A stretch of 36,411 bases of DNA from an uncultured SAR86 cluster bacterium. Its GTDB lineage: Bacteria > Pseudomonadota > Gammaproteobacteria > Magnimaribacterales > AG-339-G14. Location of the stretch: contig CACNYO010000010.1 of NCBI GenBank assembly GCA_902624765.1, forward strand, positions 1 to 36,411. The letters run 5' to 3'. Below, one piece after another: positions 1 through 8,893 of this stretch; within the stretch, counting starts at the first letter, position 1; each line of letters starts with the position of its first letter. Made by a program: the position numbers and the translations under genes. Below the pieces are notes generated by a model. That model did not search any database and was not told where the DNA came from. It saw only the letters and a list, made by a program, of their open reading frames with translations.

Positions 1-627
1 ATCAATATAAAATTTATTTCCATCTCCATTATTTTGAACTGTAACTGTAAATGTTTGAGTAACTTCAGGAACAGATTCTGTATCTTGTAAATTAACTGAA
101 CCATTTGCCGTGAAGAGTCTCCATTCATTGTCTTCACAATCAGCATCGTAATCATACATATCAGTTGCACATTGGTAACTAGGCCTATAATTTATCCCAA
201 CAATATCATTACTATTTGCAGTATTCGGTAGTTTAGTTACTTGAGCAGTAATTGCATCTGCCTTGTTAATTTCAGTTCCGGAAAATCTTACCCTAGGCCA
301 AGCATTACCTTCATATGTTGCAGCTGAATCATCGTCGTTGACATAAGCATAAACTGATCTTTTCTGATTTGTAGCTGAACCACCCATGTTAGATTCATCG
401 TTGGCACCACTAATTTGGATAATATCGATTCCATTAACTATAAAAGTTGTAGCTTCAAGTGTGGTTGATGAACTTGAAGAACTCGAAGAAGAACTAGAAC
501 CATAGCTTGAAGAACTGCCATAATCTCCAGAGTCGCCTGTACCCGTTTCTTCAGAACCGTACATAGAACCTCCACCCCCACCACAGGAATAGAGAACAAA
601 AAGTAAAATAGGTATAAAAATTTTCAT
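1..627 (-). CDS. Serine-rich outer lipoprotein, 3' end outside the window
   Basis: The frame is open from an ATG at 627 to the left edge of the window, giving 209 residues with no stop. A GGAG ribosome-binding site lies 5 bases upstream (633-636). The N-terminus is a short lipoprotein signal (MKIFIPILLFVLYSC), so Cys15 is probably lipidated. It is followed by GGGGG and a low-complexity linker that includes 11 consecutive serines. A beta-rich region comes next, with two cysteines about 10 residues apart (QCATDMYDYDADC). The visible part ends in TVTVQNNGDGNKFYID. From memory, similar text opens a cupredoxin-like domain in many marine bacterial surface proteins, but the part that would prove it is outside the window. 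A TATAAT-like box sits upstream at 704-709. Function unknown; secretion and lipidation are well supported. Confidence 0.75.
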   Translation of the reverse strand, partial: MKIFIPILLFVLYSCGGGGGSMYGSEETGTGDSGDYGSSSSYGSSSSSSSSSSSTTLEATTFIVNGIDIIQISGANDESNMGGSATNQKRSVYAYVNDDDSAATYEGNAWPRVRFSGTEINKADAITAQVTKLPNTANSNDIVGINYRPSYQCATDMYDYDADCEDNEWRLFTANGSVNLQDTESVPEVTQTFTVTVQNNGDGNKFYID

Positions 628-758
628 AACAACTCCGTAATTGTATATCAGAATTGATCCTTTTTAGCTTTAACGTAGCAATAGGGCCAAATCACGTAAC
701 TTAATTATATCTAAAATTTATATTTATAATTGGTAACTAAACTTTTAGAGATAAGGAT

Positions 759-1199
759 CTAACTAAAGTCTTTTAACATTTTTCGTAGTTCCAGCTGATG
801 CTGCTCCTCTTGGCCAATTAAATCTCTTGTGTACTCCTCTAAATAAACAGATTCACCTTCAACTTTTGTTAAAAGCTTTTTGTATAAATCCAATGCAAGC
901 ATCTCATGCTCAAGGCTTTCTTCTAAGATATCTTTAATTGAGTGATTATTAGTCTCAACTATATTGGCTATTTTCTGACTTGGATGTCCATCTAATCCAG
1001 TCAATAATTCTCCAGCTTGTTGAGCATGTTGTAATGACTCACTTGCTTGTTCTTTCAAAAAATCAACTATCGGTAACCTATGGGGACCCGTCACCATTAA
1101 AGAAGAATGGGTATATCTCACTACACCTGATAGTTCATACTCCATTATTTCATTTAAAATTCCACAAACTTCATTTGTATTAATACTTTCATGCTTCAT
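759..1199 (-). CDS. Ferritin-like diiron protein (bacterioferritin-type)
   Basis: A 146-residue all-helical protein of the ferritin-like fold, slightly shorter than classical bacterioferritin (about 158). Candidate iron ligands are spaced over four helices: E20/E22 in MEYELSGVVRYTH, E54 and H58 in ESLQHAQQ, E97 in SLEHEMLALDLYKKLL, and E131 and H134 in GQEEQHQLELRKML. This pattern fits iron oxidation/storage or a related diiron function in the cytoplasm. I see no convincing heme-ligand methionine as in true Bfr, so I give no symbol. The ATG at 1199 has GAGG 8 bases upstream. The gene diverges from argG across a 197-base gap that carries a Fur-like box, which supports an iron-related role. Confidence 0.8.
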   Translation of the reverse strand: MKHESINTNEVCGILNEIMEYELSGVVRYTHSSLMVTGPHRLPIVDFLKEQASESLQHAQQAGELLTGLDGHPSQKIANIVETNNHSIKDILEESLEHEMLALDLYKKLLTKVEGESVYLEEYTRDLIGQEEQHQLELRKMLKDFS

Positions 1200-1267
1200 T
1201 CTTGATACCTCAAATTTTTAAGAAATATAGCAGTTAAATCTTTGAAAACTCATGATGAGAAACAGGT

Positions 1268-1287
1268 GATAATTGATAATCATTTTT
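1268..1287. promoter_or_regulatory. Fur-box-like operator
   Basis: Two GATAAT hexamers separated by one base (1268-1273 and 1275-1280) are followed by CATTTTT. Aligned on the central GATAATCATT, the site matches 13 of 19 positions of the Fur consensus. It lies about 69 bases upstream of the ferritin-like start and 110 bases upstream of argG. In AT-rich DNA such matches can arise by chance, but the iron-protein neighbour makes this one plausible. Confidence 0.4.
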
Positions 1288-1396
1288 ATTAAGAATCATC
1301 ATAGATTTGGATATAAATATTTTGAATAAGAAATCTTTTGCATAATGATTTACAAAGCCAATATGATTAAAGATATAATCCACAGAAATTTTTCAA

Positions 1397-2584
1397 ATGA
1401 ATAAAATAATACTAGCTTACTCTGGTGGATTAGATACAACCGTTATTCTCAAATGGTTACAAGAAAACTATGATGCTGAAGTTATTACTTATACAGCAGA
1501 TTTGGGCCAAAACGATTTAAGAGATGACATCGAAGCAAGAGCTAAACAAGCTGGCGCTTCTCTATCAATAATTGAAGATCTTAAAGAGGAATTTGTAAAA
1601 AATTATGTTTTTCCTATGTTTAGAGGAAATGCTATTTATGAAGGTGAATATCTTCTTGGCACTGCAATTGCAAGACCCTTGATCGCAAAAAGACTTGTGG
1701 AAATTGCAAGAGAAGAGGGTGCGCAATTTATCTCTCACGGAGCTACAGGTAAAGGAAACGATCAAATTAGATTCGAGTTAGGTATTTATGGATTAGCTCC
1801 AGAATTAAAGATCATAAGCCCATGGCGTGAGTGGAATTTAGTTTCAAGAAAAGATTTAGTTAAATACTGTAATGAGAATCAATTGCCTATTGAAGATAGT
1901 GGCCAAAATGAACCGCCATTTTCTACTGATGAGAATTTACTCCATATTTCATATGAAGGAGGAATTTTGGAGGACATAACTTCTGAACCTCCTGAAAGCA
2001 TGTGGCGTAACGTCAAATCTTTAGATGATGCTTCTGATTCTGGAGAAGAATTTACTTTAGAGTTTGAAAATGGAGATCCTATTGCAATCAATGATGAAAA
2101 GCTCACGCCCGCTGAAATTTTAATTTTGTTAAATGACCTTGGTTCAAGAAACGGAATAGGTAGGCTTGATATCGTGGAATCTAGATCTACTGGAATGAAG
2201 TCTAGAGGTTGCTATGAAACACCGGGTGGAACAATCTTATACAAAGCAAGGAGAGCTATAGAATCAATCTGTATGGATGGGGATTCCATAAAAATAAAAG
2301 ATGAACTAATAAGTAAGTATTCCAGCCTAGTTTACGATGGATTGTGGTGGGCACCTGAAAGATATGCAATACAGAGTCTTATTGATAACCTTTCGGAAAA
2401 TGTACAAGGACAAATAAAAATTTTGGTAAAAAAGGGCAATATAATTGTTTTAAGCAGAAGAAGCGATAAATCCTTATACAAGTCTGATTTAGCCAGCTTT
2501 GATGAAGAAGGAAACTTCGATCAAAAAGATGCTGAAGGTTTTATAAAGATCAAATCGTTAAGATTAAAAAATAGAGACAATTAG
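1397..2584 (+). CDS. argG: Argininosuccinate synthase
   Basis: A 395-residue cytoplasmic enzyme that condenses citrulline and aspartate using ATP, the next-to-last step of arginine synthesis. The N-type ATP pyrophosphatase loop AYSGGLDTT is at residues 7-15, followed by the family blocks ISHGATGKGNDQIRFE and SPWREW. The length fits the common 400-residue ArgG type, not the longer E. coli type. The ATG at 1397 has no clear ribosome-binding site. The gene stands alone: it diverges from the ferritin-like gene, and its last 4 bases overlap the end of convergent fabD. Degenerate ARG-box-like sequences at 1323-1352 are discussed under rejected items. Confidence 0.97.
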   Translation: MNKIILAYSGGLDTTVILKWLQENYDAEVITYTADLGQNDLRDDIEARAKQAGASLSIIEDLKEEFVKNYVFPMFRGNAIYEGEYLLGTAIARPLIAKRLVEIAREEGAQFISHGATGKGNDQIRFELGIYGLAPELKIISPWREWNLVSRKDLVKYCNENQLPIEDSGQNEPPFSTDENLLHISYEGGILEDITSEPPESMWRNVKSLDDASDSGEEFTLEFENGDPIAINDEKLTPAEILILLNDLGSRNGIGRLDIVESRSTGMKSRGCYETPGGTILYKARRAIESICMDGDSIKIKDELISKYSSLVYDGLWWAPERYAIQSLIDNLSENVQGQIKILVKKGNIIVLSRRSDKSLYKSDLASFDEEGNFDQKDAEGFIKIKSLRLKNRDN

Positions 2585-3477
2585 GAATCAACTAAAGCAA
2601 GTTTTTCTATTTCCTTAAACTTCCTTGCCATTCCAATTATTGTCTTTCCAGGACCAGAATCTGTGATGCTTCTGACATCTTTTTCACTAAGAAAATCTAA
2701 AGTCTCTCTCCATCTTACGGTCTCGCATAGTTGATTGATTAGATTATTTTTGATTTCATCAATGTTAGATGTAGGCAACGCAGTAAAATTAGAAATAATC
2801 GGTATACTTGGCTCTGTCAATTCAATTTTTTCTAGCTCAATAGCTAATTTTTCTTGAGCATCCTTTAATAAATAACAATGAGACGGAACAGACATATTCA
2901 CATATTGCGTCTTTACTCTTCTTAATTCTTTACTTTCAAGTAAGGTTTTACACTTTTCAATATTTTCAGTTTTTCCAGCAAGAACACCCATTCCATCTGC
3001 AGTATCCGTAGACAAATCTACCTTACATCCATCTAGAGAGAGCTCATTTATTAAAGAATTAATATCGTCATGATTCATACCCATGATTACCAGCATTTTA
3101 GCCTCATCAGGCGCAACAGAGTTTTGCATTAGCTGTCCTCTGATATGGACTAACTTAATAGCATCTAAAAAATCTAAGCATTCGGAATAAACTAATGCAG
3201 AATATTCGCCAAGAGAGAGGCCAGCACAAAAATTAAAGTTAGCTTTATCTGTATGATGTTCAGCAAGCGCTATACTTGAAGCTAAAATGATTGGTTGAGA
3301 GTATTCAGTCAAATCTATCAAGTTTTTTGAATCGACAGAAACTAATTCAACTAGATCAACATCGATTACCTCAGAGGCTTTAACGAATAAATCTTTTGCT
3401 CTTTTGCTTGAACCGAATAGGCTATCCATCATGCCAACGGTTTGAACTCCCTGTCCAGGGAATAAAATTGCATTCAT
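2581..3477 (-). CDS. fabD: Malonyl-CoA:ACP transacylase
   Basis: A 298-residue transferase that moves malonyl from CoA to acyl carrier protein for fatty-acid elongation. FPGQGVQ opens the fold, the nucleophile elbow is GLSLGEYSAL with Ser88, Arg113 lies in HIRGQLM, and His200 lies in SVPSH, so the catalytic residues are complete. The residue before the serine is Leu, whereas FabD usually has His there (GHSLG). The GLSLG variant is familiar from some PKS-associated acyltransferases, but nothing else here suggests polyketide synthesis. The start ATG overlaps the preceding ferredoxin-NADP reductase stop as TAATG. The gene is the last of the metG operon and is not in the fabG-acpP-fabF cluster 12 kb away. 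Confidence 0.93.
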   Translation of the reverse strand: MNAILFPGQGVQTVGMMDSLFGSSKRAKDLFVKASEVIDVDLVELVSVDSKNLIDLTEYSQPIILASSIALAEHHTDKANFNFCAGLSLGEYSALVYSECLDFLDAIKLVHIRGQLMQNSVAPDEAKMLVIMGMNHDDINSLINELSLDGCKVDLSTDTADGMGVLAGKTENIEKCKTLLESKELRRVKTQYVNMSVPSHCYLLKDAQEKLAIELEKIELTEPSIPIISNFTALPTSNIDEIKNNLINQLCETVRWRETLDFLSEKDVRSITDSGPGKTIIGMARKFKEIEKLALVDS

Positions 3478-4508
3478 TATTCAGAAACTTTTAATTTTTC
3501 TTGTAAGCCTTTATTTGAGGTTGTATATCCGAAAGGTACTCTTTCGCCAGGATTAATCCTTCTATATGCTTCTTGAACAGCAAGAGTTGTTTCATGGAAT
3601 CCGCAAAGAATTAAATCCAGTTTTCCCGGATAAGTATTAATGTCGCCAACAGCAAAAATTCCTTTTTGATTAGTCTCAAATTTTTCTGTATCAACTTCGA
3701 CTTTTCTTTCGTTTAATTCAATTTCCCAATCATTTATAGGACCAAGTTGTTTGCTAAGACCGAAGAAAAATAATACTTCATCGCAATTAATAATTTCTGT
3801 CTCTTTAGTTTCAAAATTCATAATTTCTACTCCTTCAAAAGATTTATCTCCAACAATGGAATTAATTACAAAAGGTATTTTTAATTCTATATGACCGCTT
3901 GAGACAAAATCTCTCATCTTATTTTGAGTATGTTCTGCTCCTCTGAAATCATCTCTCCTATGAATTAGTTTTATTGATTTGGCCTTATTTGCTAATTCTA
4001 CTGACCAATCTAATGCACTGTCTCCACCTCCAAATATTACGATATCTTTATCTTTATACTTATCGATACTTCTAACAGCGTAATCCACACCTTTTCCTAC
4101 AAATTTGTCAGGAGATTCAACGGGTGGTTTTCTAGGTTCAAAAGATCCAGCACCAGCGGCAATGAAAATATTAAGTGTTTTAAAGGAGATTCCATCAGAA
4201 GTTTCCGCAATCCAATGATCTCCTTTTTGTTCAATCTTATCTACTCTCTGATTCAAATGGACTTCATAGTCAAACGGCTCAATTTGTTTAAGAAGAGAAT
4301 CGATGTGCTCTTTGCCGGTTTGATTTGGTACACCAGGTATATCGTATATTGGTTTTTCTGGATAAAGTTCAATGCACTGACCGCCTATCTTGTCTAGATT
4401 ATCTACAAGATGACAATTAAGACCCAGTAATCCTGCCTCGAATACCGTAAAAAGCCCTACTGGACCCGCGCCAATTATTAAAATATCTGTTTCAATGTTC
4501 TTGCTCAT
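3477..4508 (-). CDS. Ferredoxin-NADP reductase, thioredoxin-reductase-like type 2
   Basis: A 343-residue flavoprotein. The N-terminal FAD loop is IIGAGPVGLF (from about residue 11), followed by the IGGQC block, and the NAD(P) loop is FGGGDSALD near the middle. The CxxC redox pair of true thioredoxin reductase is absent: the region after the second loop reads WSVELANKAKSIKLIHRRD. That absence and the C-terminal extension place it with the YumC-type ferredoxin(flavodoxin)-NADP+ reductases, which exchange electrons between NADPH and ferredoxin in the cytoplasm. It overlaps the MetRS-domain stop by 1 base upstream and fabD by 1 base downstream, so translation is probably coupled. Confidence 0.9.
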   Translation of the reverse strand: MSKNIETDILIIGAGPVGLFTVFEAGLLGLNCHLVDNLDKIGGQCIELYPEKPIYDIPGVPNQTGKEHIDSLLKQIEPFDYEVHLNQRVDKIEQKGDHWIAETSDGISFKTLNIFIAAGAGSFEPRKPPVESPDKFVGKGVDYAVRSIDKYKDKDIVIFGGGDSALDWSVELANKAKSIKLIHRRDDFRGAEHTQNKMRDFVSSGHIELKIPFVINSIVGDKSFEGVEIMNFETKETEIINCDEVLFFFGLSKQLGPINDWEIELNERKVEVDTEKFETNQKGIFAVGDINTYPGKLDLILCGFHETTLAVQEAYRRINPGERVPFGYTTSNKGLQEKLKVSE

Positions 4509-4840
4509 TAACTCACTCTCATTCCAGGTTTAGCTCCTTGATCAGGATGTAATATAAATACTCCATCTTCATCGCTGCTTGCAGCAAGAATCATACCCTC
4601 AGATATACCAAATCGCATCTTCCTGGGCTTTAAATTAGCTACGCATATAATTTTTAGACCTATTAACTTTTCTGGGTTATAAAACTTTTTTATACCCGCA
4701 AATACTGTTCTTTCACCTAAATCACCAAGGTCTAAAATTATTTTTAGGAGCTTATCTGCATCTTCTACATTTTCAGCATTTTTGATCTCAGCAACCCTTA
4801 AGTCTATCTTTATGAAATCTTCTATAGTAATTTCATCCAT
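4508..4840 (-). CDS. Stand-alone tRNA-binding domain of methionyl-tRNA synthetase
   Basis: A 110-residue OB-fold protein matching the C-terminal tRNA-binding (EMAP/CsaA-like) domain normally fused to MetRS: it opens with [12 protein letters not shown] and carries [16 protein letters not shown]. Here it is a separate gene directly after the catalytic part. Its ATG (4840-4838) lies 5 bases before the metG stop (4835-4833), in another frame, sharing 8 bases (ATGGATGA), and has its own AGAGG ribosome-binding site inside the metG end. A genuine two-gene arrangement is therefore more likely than a sequencing frameshift. It probably dimerises and raises tRNA affinity of the synthetase. A free CsaA-like chaperone is the alternative, made unlikely by the location. 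Confidence 0.88.
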   Translation of the reverse strand: MDEITIEDFIKIDLRVAEIKNAENVEDADKLLKIILDLGDLGERTVFAGIKKFYNPEKLIGLKIICVANLKPRKMRFGISEGMILAASSDEDGVFILHPDQGAKPGMRVS

Positions 4841-6485
4841 TTGAACCTCTTTTAATTAATGCTTCTAAATTTTCATCCTCCAGTCTATTAAGAATGGGAG
4901 AAAAGAAATTTATTTTATGATTTGTTAATGGAGCATCTATGTCATTTATTGAGTTAATTGACTCATTTAAAAATCTCTCTCCCTTAGAACATGTATCGGG
5001 AATAACAATTTTAAGATAAAAGTTAATGACTCTGAAAAGATTAATTGTTGTGCTGGAAATTTTTATAACTTCTTCTTTGTTTTTGTCATCTTTAGCAAGA
5101 ATCCAAGGTTTATTTTCGTCCACATAAGCATTTGCAGAATCTGCTAATTTCATAATTTCCTTAATTGCTTTTGAGTACTCAAGATCTGCAAAAAGATTAG
5201 TTATTTTATCCTTAGATGAAATAAACTTTTTATATATTTCTAAATCAATATCATTTCCAATCTGATTATCATTCTTTTTTAAAAATCCGGCTGATCTGCT
5301 TGCGATATTCACAAATTTACCAACTAGATCAGAGTTGACTTTTTGTTGGAAATCTTCGTAGTTGAGATCGATATCATCAATTGAGGGAGATAATTTTGAT
5401 GCCAGGTAATATCTTATATAGTCAGCGTCTAGAATATCTAGGTAATCTCTCATACTTAAAAAGTTACCTTTTGATTTTGACATTTTTGCTCCATTCAAAC
5501 CTAAGAAGCCATGCACAAAAACATTCGATGGTTTTTTAAATTTAGATGTCTCTAATAAGGCTGGCCAAAATAAGGCATGAAAGTTCATTATGTCCTTCCC
5601 AATAAAATGATAGATTTCAGTGTTAGCTGATTCAGACCAAATATCTTCTGCAGTCTCTTTCGTTTCAGAATTTAAATAATTTTCAAGGCTCGCTATGTAT
5701 CCTATTGGAGCATCAAGCCAGACGTAAAAATATTTATCAGGCATATCTGGTATTTCAAATCCGAAATAAGGCGAATCTCTACTGATGTCCCAATCACGCA
5801 AGCCTTGCTGGAACCATTCTTCAAGTTTATTTTTAACAGCTTCCTGAAGTGGTGTAGATTTCATCCAAGCTGCCACATTAGATTCTAATTTAGATAATTC
5901 AAAAAAAACATGCTCACTAGATCTCACCACTGGTTTCTGACCACTGATTGTTGAAACTGGATCACCTAATTCCGCAGCTTCATATTTTGCACCACAAATT
6001 TCGCAATTATCGCCGTATTGGTCTTCTGCAGAACATTTTGGGCAAGTACCTTTTACGTATCTATCTGAAAGAAATAAACCTGCACTTTCATCAAAAAGTT
6101 GTTCAATCTGCCTACTTTCAATAAATCCAGATTCTTTTGCTTTTTTGTAAATTAATTCACTAAAGTATTTATTTTCATCACTATGAGTCGTATAAAAATT
6201 ATCATGAGAAATATTAAATGATTGTAAGTCTTTGATATGAGAGGACCTGAATTCTTCTACCATTTTTTCGGGCTCAATCCCCAATTCTTTTGCCCTTAAC
6301 ATGATAGGAGTGCCGTGAGCATCGCTAGCACATACATAATGACATGTAATATTATTCGTTCTAAGTAACCTTACCCAGATATCTGTTTGCACATGCTCTA
6401 ATAGATGACCAATGTGTAAATCACCATTGGCATAGGGCAATGCACTCGTGACAATTACACGGTTGTTTTTTTCAGGAAGAGGCAT
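4833..6485 (-). CDS. metG: Methionyl-tRNA synthetase, catalytic and anticodon domains
   Basis: A 550-residue class I aminoacyl-tRNA synthetase that charges tRNA-Met. The HIGH motif is H24-IGH27 and KMSKS is at 334-338. A zinc knuckle with C148, C151, C161 and C164 marks the MetG1 (E. coli-like) type. An alpha-helical anticodon-binding domain fills the C-terminal part. E. coli MetG is 676 residues because it carries the tRNA-binding domain that is encoded here by the next gene. The ATG at 6485 is 11 bases from the start of divergent mlaA, so the promoter must lie inside mlaA. It is the first gene of a four-gene overlapping operon. Confidence 0.97.
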   Translation of the reverse strand: MPLPEKNNRVIVTSALPYANGDLHIGHLLEHVQTDIWVRLLRTNNITCHYVCASDAHGTPIMLRAKELGIEPEKMVEEFRSSHIKDLQSFNISHDNFYTTHSDENKYFSELIYKKAKESGFIESRQIEQLFDESAGLFLSDRYVKGTCPKCSAEDQYGDNCEICGAKYEAAELGDPVSTISGQKPVVRSSEHVFFELSKLESNVAAWMKSTPLQEAVKNKLEEWFQQGLRDWDISRDSPYFGFEIPDMPDKYFYVWLDAPIGYIASLENYLNSETKETAEDIWSESANTEIYHFIGKDIMNFHALFWPALLETSKFKKPSNVFVHGFLGLNGAKMSKSKGNFLSMRDYLDILDADYIRYYLASKLSPSIDDIDLNYEDFQQKVNSDLVGKFVNIASRSAGFLKKNDNQIGNDIDLEIYKKFISSKDKITNLFADLEYSKAIKEIMKLADSANAYVDENKPWILAKDDKNKEEVIKISSTTINLFRVINFYLKIVIPDTCSKGERFLNESINSINDIDAPLTNHKINFFSPILNRLEDENLEALIKRGSNG

Positions 6486-6496
6486 ATGCTTACGAA

Positions 6497-7222
6497 ATGA
6501 TTATTCTGTATATCAAAAGATTAAGTGCTATTTTAGCATTTTTCATTATATTTACAGGATGTGCCAGCTCCATAGAATTAAAAGATTCGATTGATCCTTA
6601 TGAAGAGCAAAATAGAAAAGTTCATGAGTTTAACGAGAGGGTAATAGAAAATTTTATAGAACCTGTTACTGGAGCTTACGTTGAAGCAACACCTCCTTTC
6701 GTTAGAGATCGAATAACAGATTTTTTTGAGAATATTGATGACGTCAAGTCAGGATTAAACAATATTCTACAAGAGAACTTCTCTAAGGCACTGAATGATT
6801 TTGGAAGATTTATTTTCAATACAACTTTTGGAATATTTGGCCTTTTTGATGTAGCTACTCCAATGGGATTTGATAAGAATGATGAAGATTTTGGACAGAC
6901 ACTCGGAAAATGGGGAGTTGAACAAGGACCTTACATTGTTTTACCTTTTCTGGGTCCAACAACTGTAAGGGATGGTCTGTCTAGAGGAATTGACTCGGTC
7001 ATATCTCCTTTGGCTGTAGCTGATGATCACCCAACTACATCAGGTTTGTTAACTGGAATTAACATATTAAACCAAACAACTGTTTTGCTTGAGTTGGATA
7101 ATTTCGTTAGTGGAGATAAATACATATTCTTCAGAGACGCATACCTACAACGCAGAGAATATGAAATTAATGATGGTGAAATTAATGCAGATGATTTTGT
7201 AGATGAATTTGAAGATTTTTAA
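6497..7222 (+). CDS. mlaA: MlaA-family outer-membrane lipoprotein
   Basis: A 241-residue lipoprotein with the lipobox IIFTGC (Cys22), followed by the family signature DPYEEQNRKVHEFNE and the conserved region beginning PPFVRDRITDFFENIDD. MlaA (VacJ) sits in the outer membrane with porins and removes mislocalised phospholipids from the outer leaflet, passing them to the Mla pathway. The rest of the Mla system is not in this window. The start ATG lies 11 bases from divergent metG, so its promoter overlaps metG coding sequence, and no strong ribosome-binding site is visible. The 3' end overlaps the convergent serine hydrolase by 4 bases. The C-terminus is acidic. Confidence 0.93.
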   Translation: MIILYIKRLSAILAFFIIFTGCASSIELKDSIDPYEEQNRKVHEFNERVIENFIEPVTGAYVEATPPFVRDRITDFFENIDDVKSGLNNILQENFSKALNDFGRFIFNTTFGIFGLFDVATPMGFDKNDEDFGQTLGKWGVEQGPYIVLPFLGPTTVRDGLSRGIDSVISPLAVADDHPTTSGLLTGINILNQTTVLLELDNFVSGDKYIFFRDAYLQRREYEINDGEINADDFVDEFEDF

Positions 7223-8460
7223 TCTTCAAAAGATCCATAAACCATAGCTTGCATTTGCCCTCTGAATGGAAAAGTAGTTGAAGGTCTTAATTGGGTCATA
7301 AAAATACCTAATAAACTCTCCTTAGGATCTATCCAAAAAAAGGTACTTGCCATGCCACCCCAATTATAGGACCCCGCAGTTCCAGAGATTTGTGTGGCAG
7401 CTTGATCTACGGTTACCGCCATACTCAAACCGTAACCCATTCCTTGATAACGTACCTCAGAAAATCCTCCTCCAGCATTCATATCTAACAAAGTTTTATT
7501 GTTTGGGAGGTGATTCATTGTCATCAACTCAATAGTTTTTCTTGAGAGTATTCTTTTGCCATTAAATTCACCGCCGTTGAGAAGCATCTGACTGAACTTA
7601 AAATAATCTTCTATAGTAGATGCAAGACCACTCCCACCACCTTTATAAGTTTTATCTATTAGCATGTTGCTTTCATTTCCAGAGGGATCTTCTAAGACTA
7701 ATTTTTTTTCTGGTGTTCTCCAATATAAAGCTGTCAATCTATCTGCATCCTTTTTAGGCACTATAAATCCTGTATCTTCCATACCTAAAGGATCAAATAT
7801 GTTTTCTTTAAAGTAATCATCTATTTTCTCTCCTGATATAACTTCAACAATTCTTGCGCAAACATCTATGGAAACGCTGTAGAGCCAGCCTTCGCCAGGT
7901 GAAAATTGAAGTGGAAGGGTAGCTAAAGTTTCGCATACATCTTTTAAATCCAGAGAACGTCTTTCTCTGTCTGGCAGTAATTCATCAAATACATGCCTGT
8001 AGGCACTATCTAAGTGATTTTCAAAATTAATTGAATAACTGAGACCAGAGGTGTGAGTTAATAAATCTCGAATGGTCATTTCTCTATTTGCGGGTCTGGT
8101 GTCAAAGGCTGGATAGATTCCACTGACATAAACTGATTGATTTTTAAATTCAGGGAGAAATTTACTAACCGGATCTGCCAGATGAAAGTAACCTTTTTCA
8201 TATAACTGCATTAAGGCAACTCCAGTTACAGGTTTCGTCATTGAATAAATTCTAAAAATCGAATCATCTTCCATCTTAAGATTTTGTTCAATATCTCTTA
8301 AACCTTGAGAGTGACAATGAACAATTTCTCCACTTCTTGCCACCAAGGTTTGCGTCCCGGATATTTTTCCTGGTGATATATATTTATCCATGAAAAGTTC
8401 ATCCATGAATTGGAGTTTTTCCTTGGATAAATTATGTTTGCTTGGATTAACTATTTTCAT
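7219..8460 (-). CDS. Beta-lactamase-fold serine hydrolase (class C / family VIII esterase-like)
   Basis: A 413-residue penicillin-binding-protein-fold hydrolase. The catalytic SxxK is S73-MTK76 (IYSMTKPVTG), the Tyr motif is Y194-SV (GWLYSVS), and a C-terminal WGG block (YNWGGMASTFFWIDP) replaces KTG, as in family VIII carboxylesterases. No signal peptide is evident, so it is probably cytoplasmic, which argues against a secreted beta-lactamase. The substrate cannot be told from sequence; small esters or amides are likely. Its start overlaps the end of the TerB-like gene by 14 bases, and it ends the nhaB-dusA-terB operon. Alternatives are a D-aminopeptidase or a lactonase of the same fold. Confidence 0.85.
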   Translation of the reverse strand: MKIVNPSKHNLSKEKLQFMDELFMDKYISPGKISGTQTLVARSGEIVHCHSQGLRDIEQNLKMEDDSIFRIYSMTKPVTGVALMQLYEKGYFHLADPVSKFLPEFKNQSVYVSGIYPAFDTRPANREMTIRDLLTHTSGLSYSINFENHLDSAYRHVFDELLPDRERRSLDLKDVCETLATLPLQFSPGEGWLYSVSIDVCARIVEVISGEKIDDYFKENIFDPLGMEDTGFIVPKKDADRLTALYWRTPEKKLVLEDPSGNESNMLIDKTYKGGGSGLASTIEDYFKFSQMLLNGGEFNGKRILSRKTIELMTMNHLPNNKTLLDMNAGGGFSEVRYQGMGYGLSMAVTVDQAATQISGTAGSYNWGGMASTFFWIDPKESLLGIFMTQLRPSTTFPFRGQMQAMVYGSFED

Positions 8461-8893
8461 TAGTTTCCTTTTGATTTAATTTGGTGTTTATAAAATCTTT
8501 ATGATTGAGGTATAAAAGATCAGCAATTCTTCTTATCAGGTGCTCTTCATGTTTATCCATCTCCCCATCTGCAAAAGCTATTGCCCAAACAGAATTCAGG
8601 ACTTCTTTTTTTTGATCGTAATCAAGTTGATCGTTGAGTATTCTCGTATGCTCATAAAAAGAAATTGATTCTTTAGACTTCGCAAGAGTTGCATCAACGA
8701 TTTCTTGTATCTCTCCTTCTTGAATATCTAATTTACTGAGGGAATTAGCCATTACTTTCAATTCAGATTCATCTAGTTGATTATCAGCATAAGCAACTTC
8801 TATCATTAGAGAGCAAATTGATTTTTGAATACTATTATCTTTACTTTTTTCTTCAATCTTTTTTGTTTTAAATAAATTTTTGAAAAAATTCAT
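8447..8893 (-). CDS. TerB-family protein
   Basis: A 148-residue soluble helical protein. The TerB-like domain runs from about residue 25 to 130 and has two acidic repeats, AYADNQLDESEL and AFADGEMDKHEEHLI, as in TerB and the N-terminal part of DjlA. In the tellurite-resistance protein these loops bind metal. The biochemical role of single-domain TerB proteins is unknown. The first residues are lysine- and phenylalanine-rich (MNFFKNLFKTKK) and could form an amphipathic membrane-contacting helix. It is linked to dusA by an ATGA overlap and to the hydrolase by 14 bases. There is no ter operon nearby, so tellurite resistance should not be assumed. Confidence 0.8.
   Translation of the reverse strand: MNFFKNLFKTKKIEEKSKDNSIQKSICSLMIEVAYADNQLDESELKVMANSLSKLDIQEGEIQEIVDATLAKSKESISFYEHTRILNDQLDYDQKKEVLNSVWAIAFADGEMDKHEEHLIRRIADLLYLNHKDFINTKLNQKETNENS

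Noticed and set aside
1323-1352. Two ARG-box-like 14-mers upstream of argG (TGAATAAGAAATCT and TGCATAATGATTTA)
   Set aside because: Each matches 8 of 10 fixed positions, but such matches are easy in AT-rich DNA, and the centres are 16 bases apart instead of the 21 seen in paired E. coli boxes.
4833-4860. Frameshift breaking a single metG gene
   Set aside because: The second gene has its own ATG and a good AGAGG site, and the 8-base overlap resembles the other coupled junctions of this operon.
7219-8460. Beta-lactamase (antibiotic resistance) reading of the serine hydrolase
   Set aside because: There is no signal peptide, KTG is replaced by a WGG-type block, and the operon context is housekeeping, which all fit an esterase-like enzyme better.
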